Of a stretch of DNA of 45,747 nucleotides, positions 30,940 to 41,046 are shown one piece after another (the stretch's first letter is position 1; each line of letters begins with the position of its first letter). Source of the DNA: Bacteroidota bacterium (GTDB taxonomy: Bacteria > Bacteroidota > Bacteroidia > Sphingobacteriales > Sphingobacteriaceae). Location: the NCBI GenBank assembly GCA_013287375.1, contig JABDDX010000013.1:1-45747 (forward strand), in the 5' to 3' direction. Under the pieces are notes generated by a model. The model had not been told where the DNA came from, ran no database searches, and was given only the letters and a program-made list of their open reading frames with translations. Made by a program: the position numbers and the translations under genes.

Positions 30940-33588
30940 TTAGCAAGCCAAAGCCGCCAGGTTCTCTTCAATTATCTTCAACTTCGCTTCTGCGTCGTTT
31001 TTTTTCTTTAACTCGTTATCAATAATATCAGGTTTGGCATTGCTCATAAAACGCTCATTACTAAGCTTAGCATTAACCGAGCGTAAAAAGCCGTCGAGAT
31101 ATTCTTTTTCTTTTTTCAGTCTTTCGCACTCAACCGCAGGGTCAATCGTTTCTTCCATTGGGACGAAAAACTCATCTGTACCCACCATAAAGCTAATTGC
31201 ACCACTAATTTTATCTTCGACAGTAGTAAGCTCAGTTACGTTACCCAGCTTTGAAATAATGGAACCATAAGTGGTATAATTAATATTACCGCTTGGTTTC
31301 ACAGCAAGCGGCAATGTTTCCTTCGGTGATATTTGTTTACTGTTACGTACATTCCTTATTTGGGTAACCACTTGCTTAATACTCTCAGTAGCAGCAAGCA
31401 AGTGAGTATTTATTTCCCCATTTTTCGGCAATTGCGCAACAATACAACAATCCATCTCGCTGCGTTCACCAAACAATTCGTCGTGCCATAACTCCTCAGT
31501 TATAAAAGGCATAAACGGATGAAGTATTTTCAGGATGTTTTCAAAGAACGAAACGGTTACGGCATAAGTCTCTTTATCTATAGGTTGCTGATAAACAGGC
31601 TTAATCATCTCCAGGTACCAGGCACAATAGTCGTCCCATACCAGTTTATAGGTAGCCATTAATGCTTCCGATAAACGATATTGCTTAAAGTTATCTTCAA
31701 TTTCGGTTAAAGCCTGATTAAAGCGACTATCAAACCACTCAATAGCTATTTTATTAGGATTAGATAGGTTTTCGTCAATCTCCCATCCCTTTATCAATTT
31801 AAAGGCATTCCAAATTTTGTTGGCGAAGTTTCTTCCCTGCTCACAGTAGCTTTCATCAAACATCAAATCATTCCCCGCAGGTGAACATAACAGCATACCT
31901 ACCCTAACGCCATCAGCACCAAACTTTTCGATCAGCTCAATCGGATCAGGAGAATTACCCAATGATTTGGACATTTTACGCCCCAATTTATCACGAACAA
32001 TACCTGTTAAATAAACATTCTCAAACGGCAGTTTACCACGGAACTCATGCCCCGCCATAATCATCCTCGCTACCCAGAAAAATAAGATCTCAGGCGCGGT
32101 AACCAAATCATTTGTTGGGTAATAATAATTAATGTCGGCATTCTCAGGATCTTTAAATCCGTCGAAAACAGATATAGGCCATAACCATGATGAGAACCAG
32201 GTATCTAAAACATCTTCATCCTGTATTAAATCAGCAGCGGTTAAACTAGCGTTGTCAGCTGATAGCTTTTTGGCTTCTGCTAATGCTTCCTCATTTGTTT
32301 TGGCGATAACGTATTGCCCATTTGGTAAATACCAGGCAGGTATCTGCTGCCCCCACCATAACTGGCGACTAATACACCAATCCTTCACATTCTCCATCCA
32401 GTGGCGGTAGGTATTGGTGAATTTTTCGGGAATCAATTTAATATCACCATTCAAAACATAATCCAATGCGGGTTTAGCCAACTGATCCATCTTGCAAAAC
32501 CACTGCATAGATAGTTTAGGCTCAATAACCGCATCGGTACGTTCAGAAAATCCTATTTGTGATTTATAATCTTCAACTTTTTCTAATGAACCGGCTTCTT
32601 CCAATAGTGGTGCAATTTTCTTACGTGCCACAAAACGATCTACCCCAACTAAAATTTGTGCTTTTTCATTTAGCGTACCGTCATCATTCAAAATATCAAT
32701 AACCGGCAAATTGTGTTTGATGCCGAGCTCATAATCATTCAAATCATGCGCAGGAGTAACTTTTAAACAACCTGTACCAAAATCCATGGTCACATATTCA
32801 TCCAGAATAATTGGTATCTCCCTATTTATTAAAGGGATGATTGCTTTTTTACCATGCAGATGCAGATAACGCTCATCATTAGGATTAATACAGATAGCCG
32901 CATCAGCCATTATGGTTTAAGGGCGTGTTGTGGCTACGGTTAGATAAGTTGGCGAACTTTGCTCTCCGCTCCCCGCCACTTCATACTTAATATAATAAAG
33001 CTTCTGATTTACTTCCTTGCGAATAACTTCCTCATCAGATACCGCTGTTTTCCCTTGCGGATCCCAGTTCACTATACGCACACCGCGATAGATAGAATCT
33101 TTTTTATACAGATGGATAAACGTTTCAATTACCGCGTCAGATAATTCCTCATCCATGGTAAAACGCGTACGATCCCAATCACAGGATGCACCCAATTTTT
33201 TAAGCTGATCTAATATAATACCACCATATTTTTCCTTCCACTCCCAGGCGTAGCTTAAAAATGCTTCGCGACTAAGGTCTTTTTTAGCGATGCCGCGCTC
33301 TTTAAGCATGGCAACAACTTTAGCTTCGGTAGCAATACTGGCGTGGTCTGTTCCCGGTACCCAGCAGGCATTCTTGCCTTGCATACGGGCACGACGGATC
33401 AGTACATCCTGTATAGTATTGTTCAACATATGGCCCATGTGCAAAACGCCGGTAACATTTGGCGGCGGCATTACTATGGTATAAGGCTCGCGCTCATCAG
33501 GCACCGACCTGAAAAACTTGTGCTGTAACCAATAGCTGTACCATTTATCTTCTGCTTCTTTAGGCTGATATGTTTTAGAAATACTCAT
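30940..33588 (-). pseudogene. valS: Valyl-tRNA synthetase with an in-frame TAA
   Basis: Class I synthetase for tRNA-Val; the two open parts read in one frame as about 882 codons, the expected full length. N-terminal part (33588-32917): [12 protein letters not shown] with HMGH at 50-53, [13 protein letters not shown], ending TVATTRP then TAA. The next codons, ACC ATA ATG GCT GAT, continue the family sequence TTRP-E-TxMADAA, so the stop replaces the conserved Glu of the editing domain (GAA to TAA is one change). C-terminal part (32910 on): CISRQLWWGQQIPAW, GRKMSKSLGN, and the C-terminal coiled coil. The upstream TTG at 33597 lies in the promoter; I start at ATG 33588. An essential gene, so error, suppression, reinitiation or a second copy must be considered. 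Confidence 0.88.
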
Positions 33589-33594
33589 AGTTTG

Positions 33595-33602
33595 CAAAAA
33601 TA
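33595..33602 (-). promoter_or_regulatory. Candidate -7 box of valS
   Basis: TATTTTTG on the minus strand, 6 nt before the ATG at 33588: a nearly leaderless arrangement. Confidence 0.5.
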
Positions 33603-33852
33603 ATCAATTAGTTTATAGTTACGCTTCGTGGTTAATAGTAATTGCAATTTATGTATAGAATTAGCCGGCTACAGCTTGAACTATCAAATTATAATTGCGG
33701 GCCTTGTGCGATACCTTCCCATAGAATAGGGAAAGGAGGCGAATCGGGTAAAACAAGCGACAGACTTTAAAAGCGATTCCATTTCAAATAATTCTTCTCA
33801 TCAATAGCTTTTTCCAATATTTTATTACCTTTAAGCTTAATTTGATCTCATT

Positions 33853-35934
33853 ATGGAATTTAAGTACTCGAATTTGGTACTTGCTGGAGTTTTATGCATT
33901 TCGGTAAGTGCTTTTGCAGTAGATGGTGGCAAAAAATCTAAAACTCATCATCCTGCCCCTCCCGCACATCCCAGAAAATTTATTGATTCGGCCAATATGG
34001 ACTTGTCCATTAAGCCGGGTGATGATTTTTATGATTATGCCGATGGTAACTGGATAAAAAACAATCCTATACCAGCTAAAGAAACCCGTTGGGGCAGCTT
34101 TAACACCCTGATACAGGATAACACAACCAAACTACTAAACTTACTAAAAGAGGTTAGCGCTACATCTGCGCAGCAACCAAAAGGCAGCTTAAAACAACGT
34201 GTGGGCGATTTATATGCCAGCGGAATGGATAGCGTAACTATTGAAAAAGCAGGCTATACCCCAATCCAGCCGGATTTGAAACGTATTGACAGAATCTCAT
34301 CTACCCAAGGCGTTATTAATGAAATGGTTTTCCAGCGCGTACATGCATTGGGCAGCCCATTATTCAGGTTTGGTGTTGGTGGCGATGATAAACACCCTAA
34401 CGTAAACATCGTAGGATTGGATCAAGGCGGCACCAGCTTGCCTGATCGCGATTACTATTTAAAAAACGATCCTCGTACTTTAAAAATTCAGGAAGCTTAT
34501 AAAAACTACCTGATAAGCTTATTCACACTGACCGGGACCAGTGCTGATGAAGCTGCAAAAAATGCCGCTATTGTTTTTGATATTGAAAAAGCTTTGGCTA
34601 AAGCACAATTAAGTCGTGTCGCGCTGCGCGATCCAAACGTTACTTATAACAAATTTTCAGTTGTTGAATTCAGCAAAACTACTCCGCATTTAAACTGGGT
34701 ACAATTATTACCTGAGATGAAAGCACCAGGCCAGGATACCATATTGGTAGGCGAGCCTGCATTTTTCAAAGCCGCGGATAGCTTAGTAGCTGCCACACCT
34801 GTAAACGATTGGAAAGTTTACCTAAAATGGAACATTCTTAAAGGTTCAGCAGGATCATTAAGCTCACCGTTTGTTGCTGCCAGCTTTAAATTTAGCCAGG
34901 CATTAAGCGGCCAAAAAGTTCAGGCACCTCGCACTGAGCGTATGTCGGGTATGGTTGATGGAAGCCTTGGCGAATTGTTGGGCCAATTATATGTAGAGAA
35001 ATACTTTACACCAGCGGCTAAGCAATACATGGTTAACCTGGTTAACAACTTAAAAAGCACATTGGGCGATCGCATACAACGCCTTGATTGGATGAGCGAT
35101 GAAACCAAAGCTCATGCACTTAAAAAGCTAGCTGCATTCACTGTAAAAATTGGTTATCCTGATAAATGGCAAACTTATGATGCCGTTATCATAAACCGTG
35201 GTGATTATGTTGGCAACTTAAGAAGTATTGGCGAATGGCGCTATAATTACATGGTAAGCCAATTAGGTAAACCTGTTGATAAAACCCGTTGGGGAATGAC
35301 ACCACCAACTGTTAACGCGTATTACAACCCGTCAAATAACGAAATCGTTTTCCCGGCAGGTATATTACAGTTCCCTTTCTTTGATTTCGATGCGGATGAC
35401 GCTGTAAATTATGGCGGTATTGGCGCTGTAATAGGCCACGAAATGACACATGGTTTTGATGATGAAGGTCGCCAGTATGATGGTGATGGTACATTACGCG
35501 ATTGGTGGACAAAAACTGATGCCGACAGGTTTAAAGTACGTACCGACCAAGTTGTTGCACAATACAATGCCTTCACCGTATTAGATACTATCCATGTAAA
35601 TGGTAAATTAACTTTAGGTGAAAACCTTGCCGATTTAGGCGGTGTAAACATTGCTTACGAAGCATTTAAAAAGACTAAGGAAGGCCAATCAACAGACACT
35701 AAAATTGATGGCTTTACTCCTGATCAGCGTTTCTTCTTGTCATGGGCCCAGGTATGGAGAGGCTCACAAAGACCGGAAGCTGCCGCTCAGCGCATATTAA
35801 CTGATCCGCACTCACCTGAGAAATACCGCTGTAATGCACCTATCAGCAATGTAGATGCATGGTATGCTGCATTTGATGTGCAACCGGGCGACAAAAACTA
35901 CAAAGCTCCTGCCGACAGGATAAAAGTTTGGTAA
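33853..35934 (+). CDS. pepO: M13-family zinc metallopeptidase (PepO/neprilysin-like)
   Basis: 693 aa exported oligopeptidase. Signal peptide about 1-22 (SNLVLAGVLCISVSAFAVDG). A basic/Pro-rich linker KKSKTHHPAPPAHPRK is followed by the M13 N-domain (FYDYADGNWIKNNPIPAKET). Zinc ligands are H529 and H533 in GHEMTHGFDDEG and E590 in GENLADLGG. The substrate-binding NAYYNPSNNEIVFPAGILQ and the C-terminal RCNAPISNVDAWYAAF are typical. Ends at a strong terminator. Likely periplasmic or surface peptide degradation. Confidence 0.94.
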   Translation: MEFKYSNLVLAGVLCISVSAFAVDGGKKSKTHHPAPPAHPRKFIDSANMDLSIKPGDDFYDYADGNWIKNNPIPAKETRWGSFNTLIQDNTTKLLNLLKEVSATSAQQPKGSLKQRVGDLYASGMDSVTIEKAGYTPIQPDLKRIDRISSTQGVINEMVFQRVHALGSPLFRFGVGGDDKHPNVNIVGLDQGGTSLPDRDYYLKNDPRTLKIQEAYKNYLISLFTLTGTSADEAAKNAAIVFDIEKALAKAQLSRVALRDPNVTYNKFSVVEFSKTTPHLNWVQLLPEMKAPGQDTILVGEPAFFKAADSLVAATPVNDWKVYLKWNILKGSAGSLSSPFVAASFKFSQALSGQKVQAPRTERMSGMVDGSLGELLGQLYVEKYFTPAAKQYMVNLVNNLKSTLGDRIQRLDWMSDETKAHALKKLAAFTVKIGYPDKWQTYDAVIINRGDYVGNLRSIGEWRYNYMVSQLGKPVDKTRWGMTPPTVNAYYNPSNNEIVFPAGILQFPFFDFDADDAVNYGGIGAVIGHEMTHGFDDEGRQYDGDGTLRDWWTKTDADRFKVRTDQVVAQYNAFTVLDTIHVNGKLTLGENLADLGGVNIAYEAFKKTKEGQSTDTKIDGFTPDQRFFLSWAQVWRGSQRPEAAAQRILTDPHSPEKYRCNAPISNVDAWYAAFDVQPGDKNYKAPADRIKVW

Positions 35935-35959
35935 GCCATTGGTTTTACAGCATTAATTA

Positions 35960-36005
35960 AACTAACAAAGCCCGGTAATAATCGGGCTTTGTTAGTTGTT
36001 TTTAT
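35960..36005 (+). terminator. Terminator after pepO
   Basis: Perfect 15-bp stem (AACTAACAAAGCCCG at 35960-35974 with CGGGCTTTGTTAGTT at 35983-35997), 8-nt loop, then GTTTTTAT. Confidence 0.88.
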
Positions 36006-36083
36006 ATTGATAACCTGTGATCCCTATGGTTTTGATTACAAACCACTGACCTGTATTGATTACACCATCTAAAAGCAAACATA

Positions 36084-36091
36084 TATCTTTG
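36084..36091 (+). promoter_or_regulatory. Candidate -7 box of the MBL-rhodanese gene
   Basis: TATCTTTG, 8 nt before the ATG at 36100; matches TAnnTTTG. No -33 element at the usual distance. Confidence 0.5.
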
Positions 36092-36099
36092 CCCCGAAT

Positions 36100-37440
36100 A
36101 TGATTATCCATCAATTTTATGATAAAGGCCTGGCGCATGCCTCCTATGCGATCATCAGGACCGGGAAAATGATTGTTATTGATCCTTCCCGTGATCCCCA
36201 ACCATACTATGACTTTGCCACCCTGCACGAAGCCGATATTACAGGTGTGATAGAAACCCACCCGCATGCGGATTTTGTAAGCTCCCATTTGGAAATACAT
36301 CAAACTACCGGTGCTACAATTTATGTAAGCAAACTTACCGGCGCAGCATATCCGCATGAAGGTTTTGACGATGGAGATGTTATTGAACTGGATGACATTA
36401 AGCTAAAGGCTATCAATACCCCCGGCCATTCACCCGATTCCATTTGTATTTTATTACAGAATGAGAGTGGGCACGATGCCGCTATTTTTACAGGTGATAC
36501 TTTATTTGTTGGCGATGTTGGCCGCCCTGATTTACGCGAGGATGTAGGTAATATCACCGCTAAAAAAGAGGAACTGGCGAAGCAGATGTATCACTCAACA
36601 AGAGATAAACTGATGCAGTTGCCAAAGAATGTAATCGTTTATCCCGCACATGGCCCCGGCTCGCTATGTGGTAAAAACATGAGTGCTGATCTGCAAAGCA
36701 CCATCGGTCGCGAATTACGCGAAAACTATGCGCTGCAATTGATGAGTGAGCTACAGTTTGTTAAAACACTAACTACCGATCAGCCCTTTGTGCCTAAATA
36801 TTTCGGGTACGATGTGGAGTTGAATAAGTCTGGCGCAACGCAGCTTAAAAACAGTATTAGCGCAATAGATAAATCGGCATCAATATCGGACAAAAACACA
36901 CTCATCATTGACACCCGTCCAAAAGCTGATTTCAGAAAAGGACATATCAAAGGCGCTATCAATTTGCAAAACGGCGAAAAATTTGAAACATGGTTAGGTT
37001 CAATTATCGGCCCTAATGAAAAATTCTACCTGATTGCTAACACCGATGGTGATTTGGACATCATGATAAAAAAAGCTGCCAAAATTGGTTACGAAAGCAA
37101 TATAAAAGCTGCTTTATTAACACCAGATAATATAACTGAAAGATCGGCTGATCTTGATCTTGCAGATTTTCAAACCAACCCGGAAAACTATACTATTGTG
37201 GATGTACGTAACTGGGGCGAGGTGAATGATGGAACAATGTTTATCAATCCGGTTATTATCCCACTGCCTGAATTACGCGAACGCATAAACGAAATCCCAA
37301 CTAATAAACCCATCGTAGTACATTGTGCTGCTGGCTATCGCTCGGCTGCGGCTTCGAGTATTATTGCCGCGCGGATAAAATCTGTACCTGTTTATGATTT
37401 GGGCGAAGCAATTTTGGATATAGCTAAAATCAACGCTTAA
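36100..37440 (+). CDS. MBL-fold / double rhodanese protein (persulfide dioxygenase-like)
   Basis: 446 aa cytoplasmic fusion. An ETHE1/BlrB-like MBL domain (1-240) has ligands H54, H56, D58 (THPHADF), the GHSPDS His near 113, and FTGDTLFVGDVGRPDL. Rhodanese domain 1 (about 262-345) has LIIDTRPKADFRKGHIKGA but Ala (about A313) in place of the active Cys, so it is probably structural. Rhodanese domain 2 (about 350-446) keeps C409 in VVHCAAGYRSA. Family members oxidise glutathione or other persulfides to sulfite. One base precedes the mnmD start, so the two are coupled; both concern sulfur chemistry in a broad sense (mnmD acts on 2-thiouridine). Confidence 0.9.
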   Translation: MIIHQFYDKGLAHASYAIIRTGKMIVIDPSRDPQPYYDFATLHEADITGVIETHPHADFVSSHLEIHQTTGATIYVSKLTGAAYPHEGFDDGDVIELDDIKLKAINTPGHSPDSICILLQNESGHDAAIFTGDTLFVGDVGRPDLREDVGNITAKKEELAKQMYHSTRDKLMQLPKNVIVYPAHGPGSLCGKNMSADLQSTIGRELRENYALQLMSELQFVKTLTTDQPFVPKYFGYDVELNKSGATQLKNSISAIDKSASISDKNTLIIDTRPKADFRKGHIKGAINLQNGEKFETWLGSIIGPNEKFYLIANTDGDLDIMIKKAAKIGYESNIKAALLTPDNITERSADLDLADFQTNPENYTIVDVRNWGEVNDGTMFINPVIIPLPELRERINEIPTNKPIVVHCAAGYRSAAASSIIAARIKSVPVYDLGEAILDIAKINA

Positions 37441-37441
37441 C

Positions 37442-38104
37442 ATGCTCGAAATTGTAAAAACCTCCGATGGTTCAAACACCATTTTCAATAGCGAAGTAGG
37501 CGAAAACTACCATTCGCGCCACGGCGCTTTGCAGGAGAGTAAGCACGTATTTGTAAAATCGGGTTTACAATATTTCTTGGATAAGACTGAAACTAAGCAA
37601 ATTTCAATTTTAGAAGTAGGTTTTGGCACCGGACTAAACTTTTTACTAAGTGCCGATTACTGTACCAAGGAAAATATACAGCTTGATTATACCGGCATTG
37701 AAGCATATCCGCTAACGGATGAAATGATAAGTCAGACTGGTTATGATGAATACGTTACCGCAGACTTATGGCAACAATTTCTTAGTAATTATCAGGCAGC
37801 ACTTAAAAGCCCTATTGAACTCAATAAAGCTTGCCACCTGCAAATTGCAAACGTCAAACTGATGGACTTTCAATCAAATCAAAAGTTTGATGTAATTTAT
37901 TTTGATGCATTCGCTGCCATCCATCAACCCGAAATGTGGGATGAGGCTGCAATCACTCATACGCTCCAATTTTTAAAACCGGGCGGCGTATTTGTCACCT
38001 ATGCCATTACCGGAAACCTGAAACGCATAGTTAAAGGCTTAGGCCTAAAAGTTGAAAAAGCCCCCGGTGCGCCAGGTAAGCGGGAAATGTTGAGAGCTTA
38101 TTAA
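37442..38104 (+). CDS. mnmD: tRNA mnm5s2U34 methyltransferase MnmD
   Basis: 220 aa stand-alone version of the N-terminal (DUF752) half of E. coli MnmC. It methylates nm5(s2)U34 of tRNAs using SAM. Motifs: SEVGENYHSRHGALQES at the N-terminus, the SAM loop ILEVGFGTGLNFLL (57-69), IYFDAFAAIHQPEMWDEAAI (catalytic/Asp-rich loop), LKPGGVFVTYAITGNLKR, and the C-terminal GAPGKREMLRA. There is no fused MnmC FAD domain, as usual in Bacteroidota. Starts one base after the MBL-rhodanese stop. Confidence 0.92.
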   Translation: MLEIVKTSDGSNTIFNSEVGENYHSRHGALQESKHVFVKSGLQYFLDKTETKQISILEVGFGTGLNFLLSADYCTKENIQLDYTGIEAYPLTDEMISQTGYDEYVTADLWQQFLSNYQAALKSPIELNKACHLQIANVKLMDFQSNQKFDVIYFDAFAAIHQPEMWDEAAITHTLQFLKPGGVFVTYAITGNLKRIVKGLGLKVEKAPGAPGKREMLRAY

Positions 38105-38105
38105 T

Positions 38106-38227
38106 GTGTTGATGTGCAGATATGCGTATATGCAGATTATTTATTTATAAATCCCATTAATTCACTAATACCTGAGCTAACAATTCGTTAAAATCCGCAC
38201 ATTTGCATATATGCACATTAACAACAC
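38106..38227. repeat. Imperfect inverted repeat upstream of mazG
   Basis: The left part 38106-38138 (GTGTTGATGTGCAGATATGC...) and right part 38192-38227 (...GCATATATGCACATTAACAA) are imperfect complements built from TGCATAT/TGCAGAT words. The right arm touches the mazG start codon. Confidence 0.5.
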
Positions 38228-38228
38228 T

Positions 38229-39032
38229 ATGCCACTAACCCCTCCTATTACATCCACCACCCCCGCAGGCGCTTTTGAAAGATTGCTTACCATTATGGAT
38301 GATCTGCGCCTGAATTGTCCATGGGATAAAAAGCAGACCTTAGAAAGCCTTCGTCATTTAACTATTGAAGAAGTATACGAGCTATCAGATGCTATTTTAA
38401 GCGGTGATATGCCCGAGATCAGGAAAGAATTGGGCGATGTAATGCTGCACCTTGTTTTTTATGCGCGAATTGGCTCAGAAACTAACGATTTCAATATTAC
38501 CGATGTTTTAAATGGTATTTGCGATAAACTGGTGAACCGTCACCCGCATATTTATGCTGATGTTGACGTGCAGAATGAAGATGATGTTAAACGTAACTGG
38601 GAGCAGATCAAACTAAAAGAAGGCAACAAATCTGTTTTGGGTGGCGTACCGGCATCATTACCGGCATTAGTAAAAGCATCGCGCATACAGGAAAAAGCCC
38701 GTGGTATTGGTTTCGACTGGGAAGAGAAAAGTCAGGTATGGGCAAAGGTTGAAGAAGAGCTGCAAGAGTTTAAAGATGAATTTAATGTAGAAGACGAAAC
38801 AACTATAGATCATGATCGTGCCGAAAGTGAATTTGGCGACCTGTTGTTTTCATTGATAAATTATGCCCGCTTCATTAACATCAACCCCGAAGATGCTTTA
38901 GAAAAAACCAACCGCAAGTTTATCAAACGATTTCAATACTTAGAAACTAAAGCCAAAGAGAACGGCCAGGAACTCCAAAACATGAGCCTTGCCGAGATGG
39001 ATGTGTATTGGAACGAAGCTAAAAAATTGTAG
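38229..39032 (+). CDS. mazG: Nucleoside triphosphate pyrophosphohydrolase MazG
   Basis: Housecleaning enzyme hydrolysing (d)NTPs to NMP and PPi; 267 aa from ATG 38229. An in-frame ATG at 38211 lies in the inverted repeat, so I prefer the later one. Two all-alpha MazG modules. The N-terminal one has CPWDKKQTLESLRHLTIEEV (E47, E48, E51) and RKELGDVMLHLVFYARI (E67, D70). The second has VEEELQEFKDE and ESEFGDLLFSLINYARF. The bridging VNRHPHIYADV and WEQIKLKE are classical. Monocistronic. Confidence 0.94.
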   Translation: MPLTPPITSTTPAGAFERLLTIMDDLRLNCPWDKKQTLESLRHLTIEEVYELSDAILSGDMPEIRKELGDVMLHLVFYARIGSETNDFNITDVLNGICDKLVNRHPHIYADVDVQNEDDVKRNWEQIKLKEGNKSVLGGVPASLPALVKASRIQEKARGIGFDWEEKSQVWAKVEEELQEFKDEFNVEDETTIDHDRAESEFGDLLFSLINYARFININPEDALEKTNRKFIKRFQYLETKAKENGQELQNMSLAEMDVYWNEAKKL

Positions 39033-39067
39033 TAAAAATGTATATTGCAGATAATACCTAAATTTTT

Positions 39068-39775
39068 ATGAAAAAGGCAATTATCACATTTTTAATTATT
39101 TCCTCATGTATATCAGTGCTTAAAGCACAAACTTCAGAATTTTCAGTTCAAGCAAATACGGGACTATCTCATTTTTTTGGAACAGGAACTTTAAATAGCA
39201 CTTTTTTGAACGCTGATGATCAGCAGCACACTGGTTATCCAAACGGTAGTGGAAATAAAAACGCAGTTATTTTTGGCGGAAACATACAATGGCAATACAC
39301 TTTTAAATGCAATTTTCTATTAGGCCTGCAAGCAGGTTATGAAGCATTAGGTAGCAAGATAAATATTTCAAGCGTCTATTCGGAAGGCGTTCCTATGCCC
39401 GCTACAGGAAGTTTTACAGAACATTTAAATTATATCAATTTAAATCCTTTTATAGGTTACCGGTTTGATGTAGATAAAGTACATCTGGATGTTATGCCGG
39501 GGCTTGATATTGCCTTGGGTCTTAATTCAAAACTAACAGGCAAAGCTGTTACCAATAATAATGTGGTTTACTCGCCAAGTTCTGTAATCAATGGCAAGCC
39601 AGATGACGATGTCCGGATTAGATTGGGTTTGGCTGCTTATTATCAAAGGTTTGGCATCATAGCAAGTTACTCACGCGGCTTGGCTGATTTCAATTCCGGA
39701 GAAATTGCAGATGCGCCCGTCCCCGCTATGCATCTTGAAGCGTTTCGTTTAGGTGTATCTTATCGAATAAAATAA
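39068..39775 (+). CDS. Outer membrane beta-barrel protein
   Basis: 235 aa with a signal peptide (KKAIITFLIISSCISVLKAQ). Alternating amphipathic strands and a terminal aromatic-free strand FRLGVSYRIK indicate a small (about 8-strand) barrel of the PorT/OmpW-like 'outer membrane beta-barrel' group. QWQYTFKCNFLLGLQAGYEA and YINLNPFIGYRFDVDKVHLD are strand pairs. Function unknown. Ends directly against the convergent permease gene (stop at 39775, neighbour stop at 39776). Confidence 0.8.
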   Translation: MKKAIITFLIISSCISVLKAQTSEFSVQANTGLSHFFGTGTLNSTFLNADDQQHTGYPNGSGNKNAVIFGGNIQWQYTFKCNFLLGLQAGYEALGSKINISSVYSEGVPMPATGSFTEHLNYINLNPFIGYRFDVDKVHLDVMPGLDIALGLNSKLTGKAVTNNNVVYSPSSVINGKPDDDVRIRLGLAAYYQRFGIIASYSRGLADFNSGEIADAPVPAMHLEAFRLGVSYRIK

Positions 39776-40990
39776 CTATTTAAACCTGATTGCCTTTACA
39801 GGGGATATTTTGCTCACCAGCATTGATGGTATCACTAATACAACAAGACAAACTATCAAAATACCTAAATTAAGTTCGATAGCATCCAACCAATTAAACT
39901 GAATAGGTACAAAAGGCATATAGTACGATGCGGGATCAAGTTTGAAAGTATGGGTAAGATTTTGAAATATCCCAATCCCGAATCCAAACAAATTCCCCAA
40001 TACCATCCCTACTCCCACCAAGTACAACGCATTTATCAGAAATATCTGCTGAATACTCCAATTGGTTGCCCCCATAGCCTTCAGCATACCGATCATGGAG
40101 GTGCGTTCCAATATCATAATCAACAAAGCCGATATCATATTAATTACTGCTACAATCAGCATCAGAGCCAGCATTACTACAGTATTAGTATCAAGCAAGC
40201 TCAGCCATTCAAATATAGTCGGATAGGTTTGTTCAACGGTGTAAGCTTTAAGCTTGGTTGGCAAAACATCGTTTATACTATTTTCAGAATAATTAAGCAG
40301 ATCAAAGTCCTTTACCCTTATTTCATAACCACCAATTTGAGTTGGTAGCCAATCATTAAGGCGCTGGATCAATGATAATGAGCCAACCACATAAGTTTTA
40401 TCCACCTCATCAACCCCTGAGCTAAAAATGCCCACAATTTTAAACGGACGTTTGCGTAAAGGCATGAAATACATCAGCATATTATCGCCAACTTTTAATT
40501 TAAGGCGGTCAGCGGTTTGCTGGGAAATCATAATCTCCTTTTGCGCGGCAACGGAATCAGAAAAATCCATCACCCTACCAGAAAGCAATATCTTCTTAAA
40601 AAAGGTCCAGTCGTAATTTTTATCGACGCCTTTTAACACAACACCTTCAATTTCGTTATTGGCTTTTATAATACCCGGCTTAGTGGCAAATGGCATTACG
40701 TTAGTGATTGTTTTTTTATTAAGGGCTTCTTTTACAAATTTGGGATCTGATAAAAATGGAGAATTTTCGTAGGAATTATTGAGATCATACTTTACCACCT
40801 GCATATCGCCGGCAAAACCACGCATCTTTTCACGGATTTCCTGCTTAAAACCACGCACAACAGCTAACGATAATATCATTATACCCAAACCGAGCATAAT
40901 GCCCACAATAGCTATCCGCACGATGAGTTTTGAAAACGTGCGTGTAGACTTAAATGTTATTCGACTGGCTATGAAAGATGCGAAACTCAA
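39776..40990 (-). CDS. LolC/FtsX-like ABC transporter permease
   Basis: About 404 aa, with four transmembrane helices in the MacB/FtsX layout: one near the N-terminus (LIVRIAIVGIMLGLGIMILS), a large periplasmic domain (about 55-265), and three C-terminal helices (VVMLALMLIVAVINMISALL, IFLINALYLVGVGMVLGNLF, LNLGILIVCLVVLVIPSMLV). LIMILERTSMIGMLKAMGAT is the conserved cytoplasmic coupling loop. Probably lipoprotein release. No ATG precedes the first helix; TTG at 40990 (MSFASFIASRI) is my choice, with TTG at 41017 as alternative. The ATPase partner (LolD) is not adjacent. Confidence 0.85.
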   Translation of the reverse strand: MSFASFIASRITFKSTRTFSKLIVRIAIVGIMLGLGIMILSLAVVRGFKQEIREKMRGFAGDMQVVKYDLNNSYENSPFLSDPKFVKEALNKKTITNVMPFATKPGIIKANNEIEGVVLKGVDKNYDWTFFKKILLSGRVMDFSDSVAAQKEIMISQQTADRLKLKVGDNMLMYFMPLRKRPFKIVGIFSSGVDEVDKTYVVGSLSLIQRLNDWLPTQIGGYEIRVKDFDLLNYSENSINDVLPTKLKAYTVEQTYPTIFEWLSLLDTNTVVMLALMLIVAVINMISALLIMILERTSMIGMLKAMGATNWSIQQIFLINALYLVGVGMVLGNLFGFGIGIFQNLTHTFKLDPASYYMPFVPIQFNWLDAIELNLGILIVCLVVLVIPSMLVSKISPVKAIRFK

Positions 40991-41046
40991 TGCAGGGATG
41001 TTTTTGTACCTTCGCAAATATGCGCTTTTGCAGTTAAAAATGCAGT

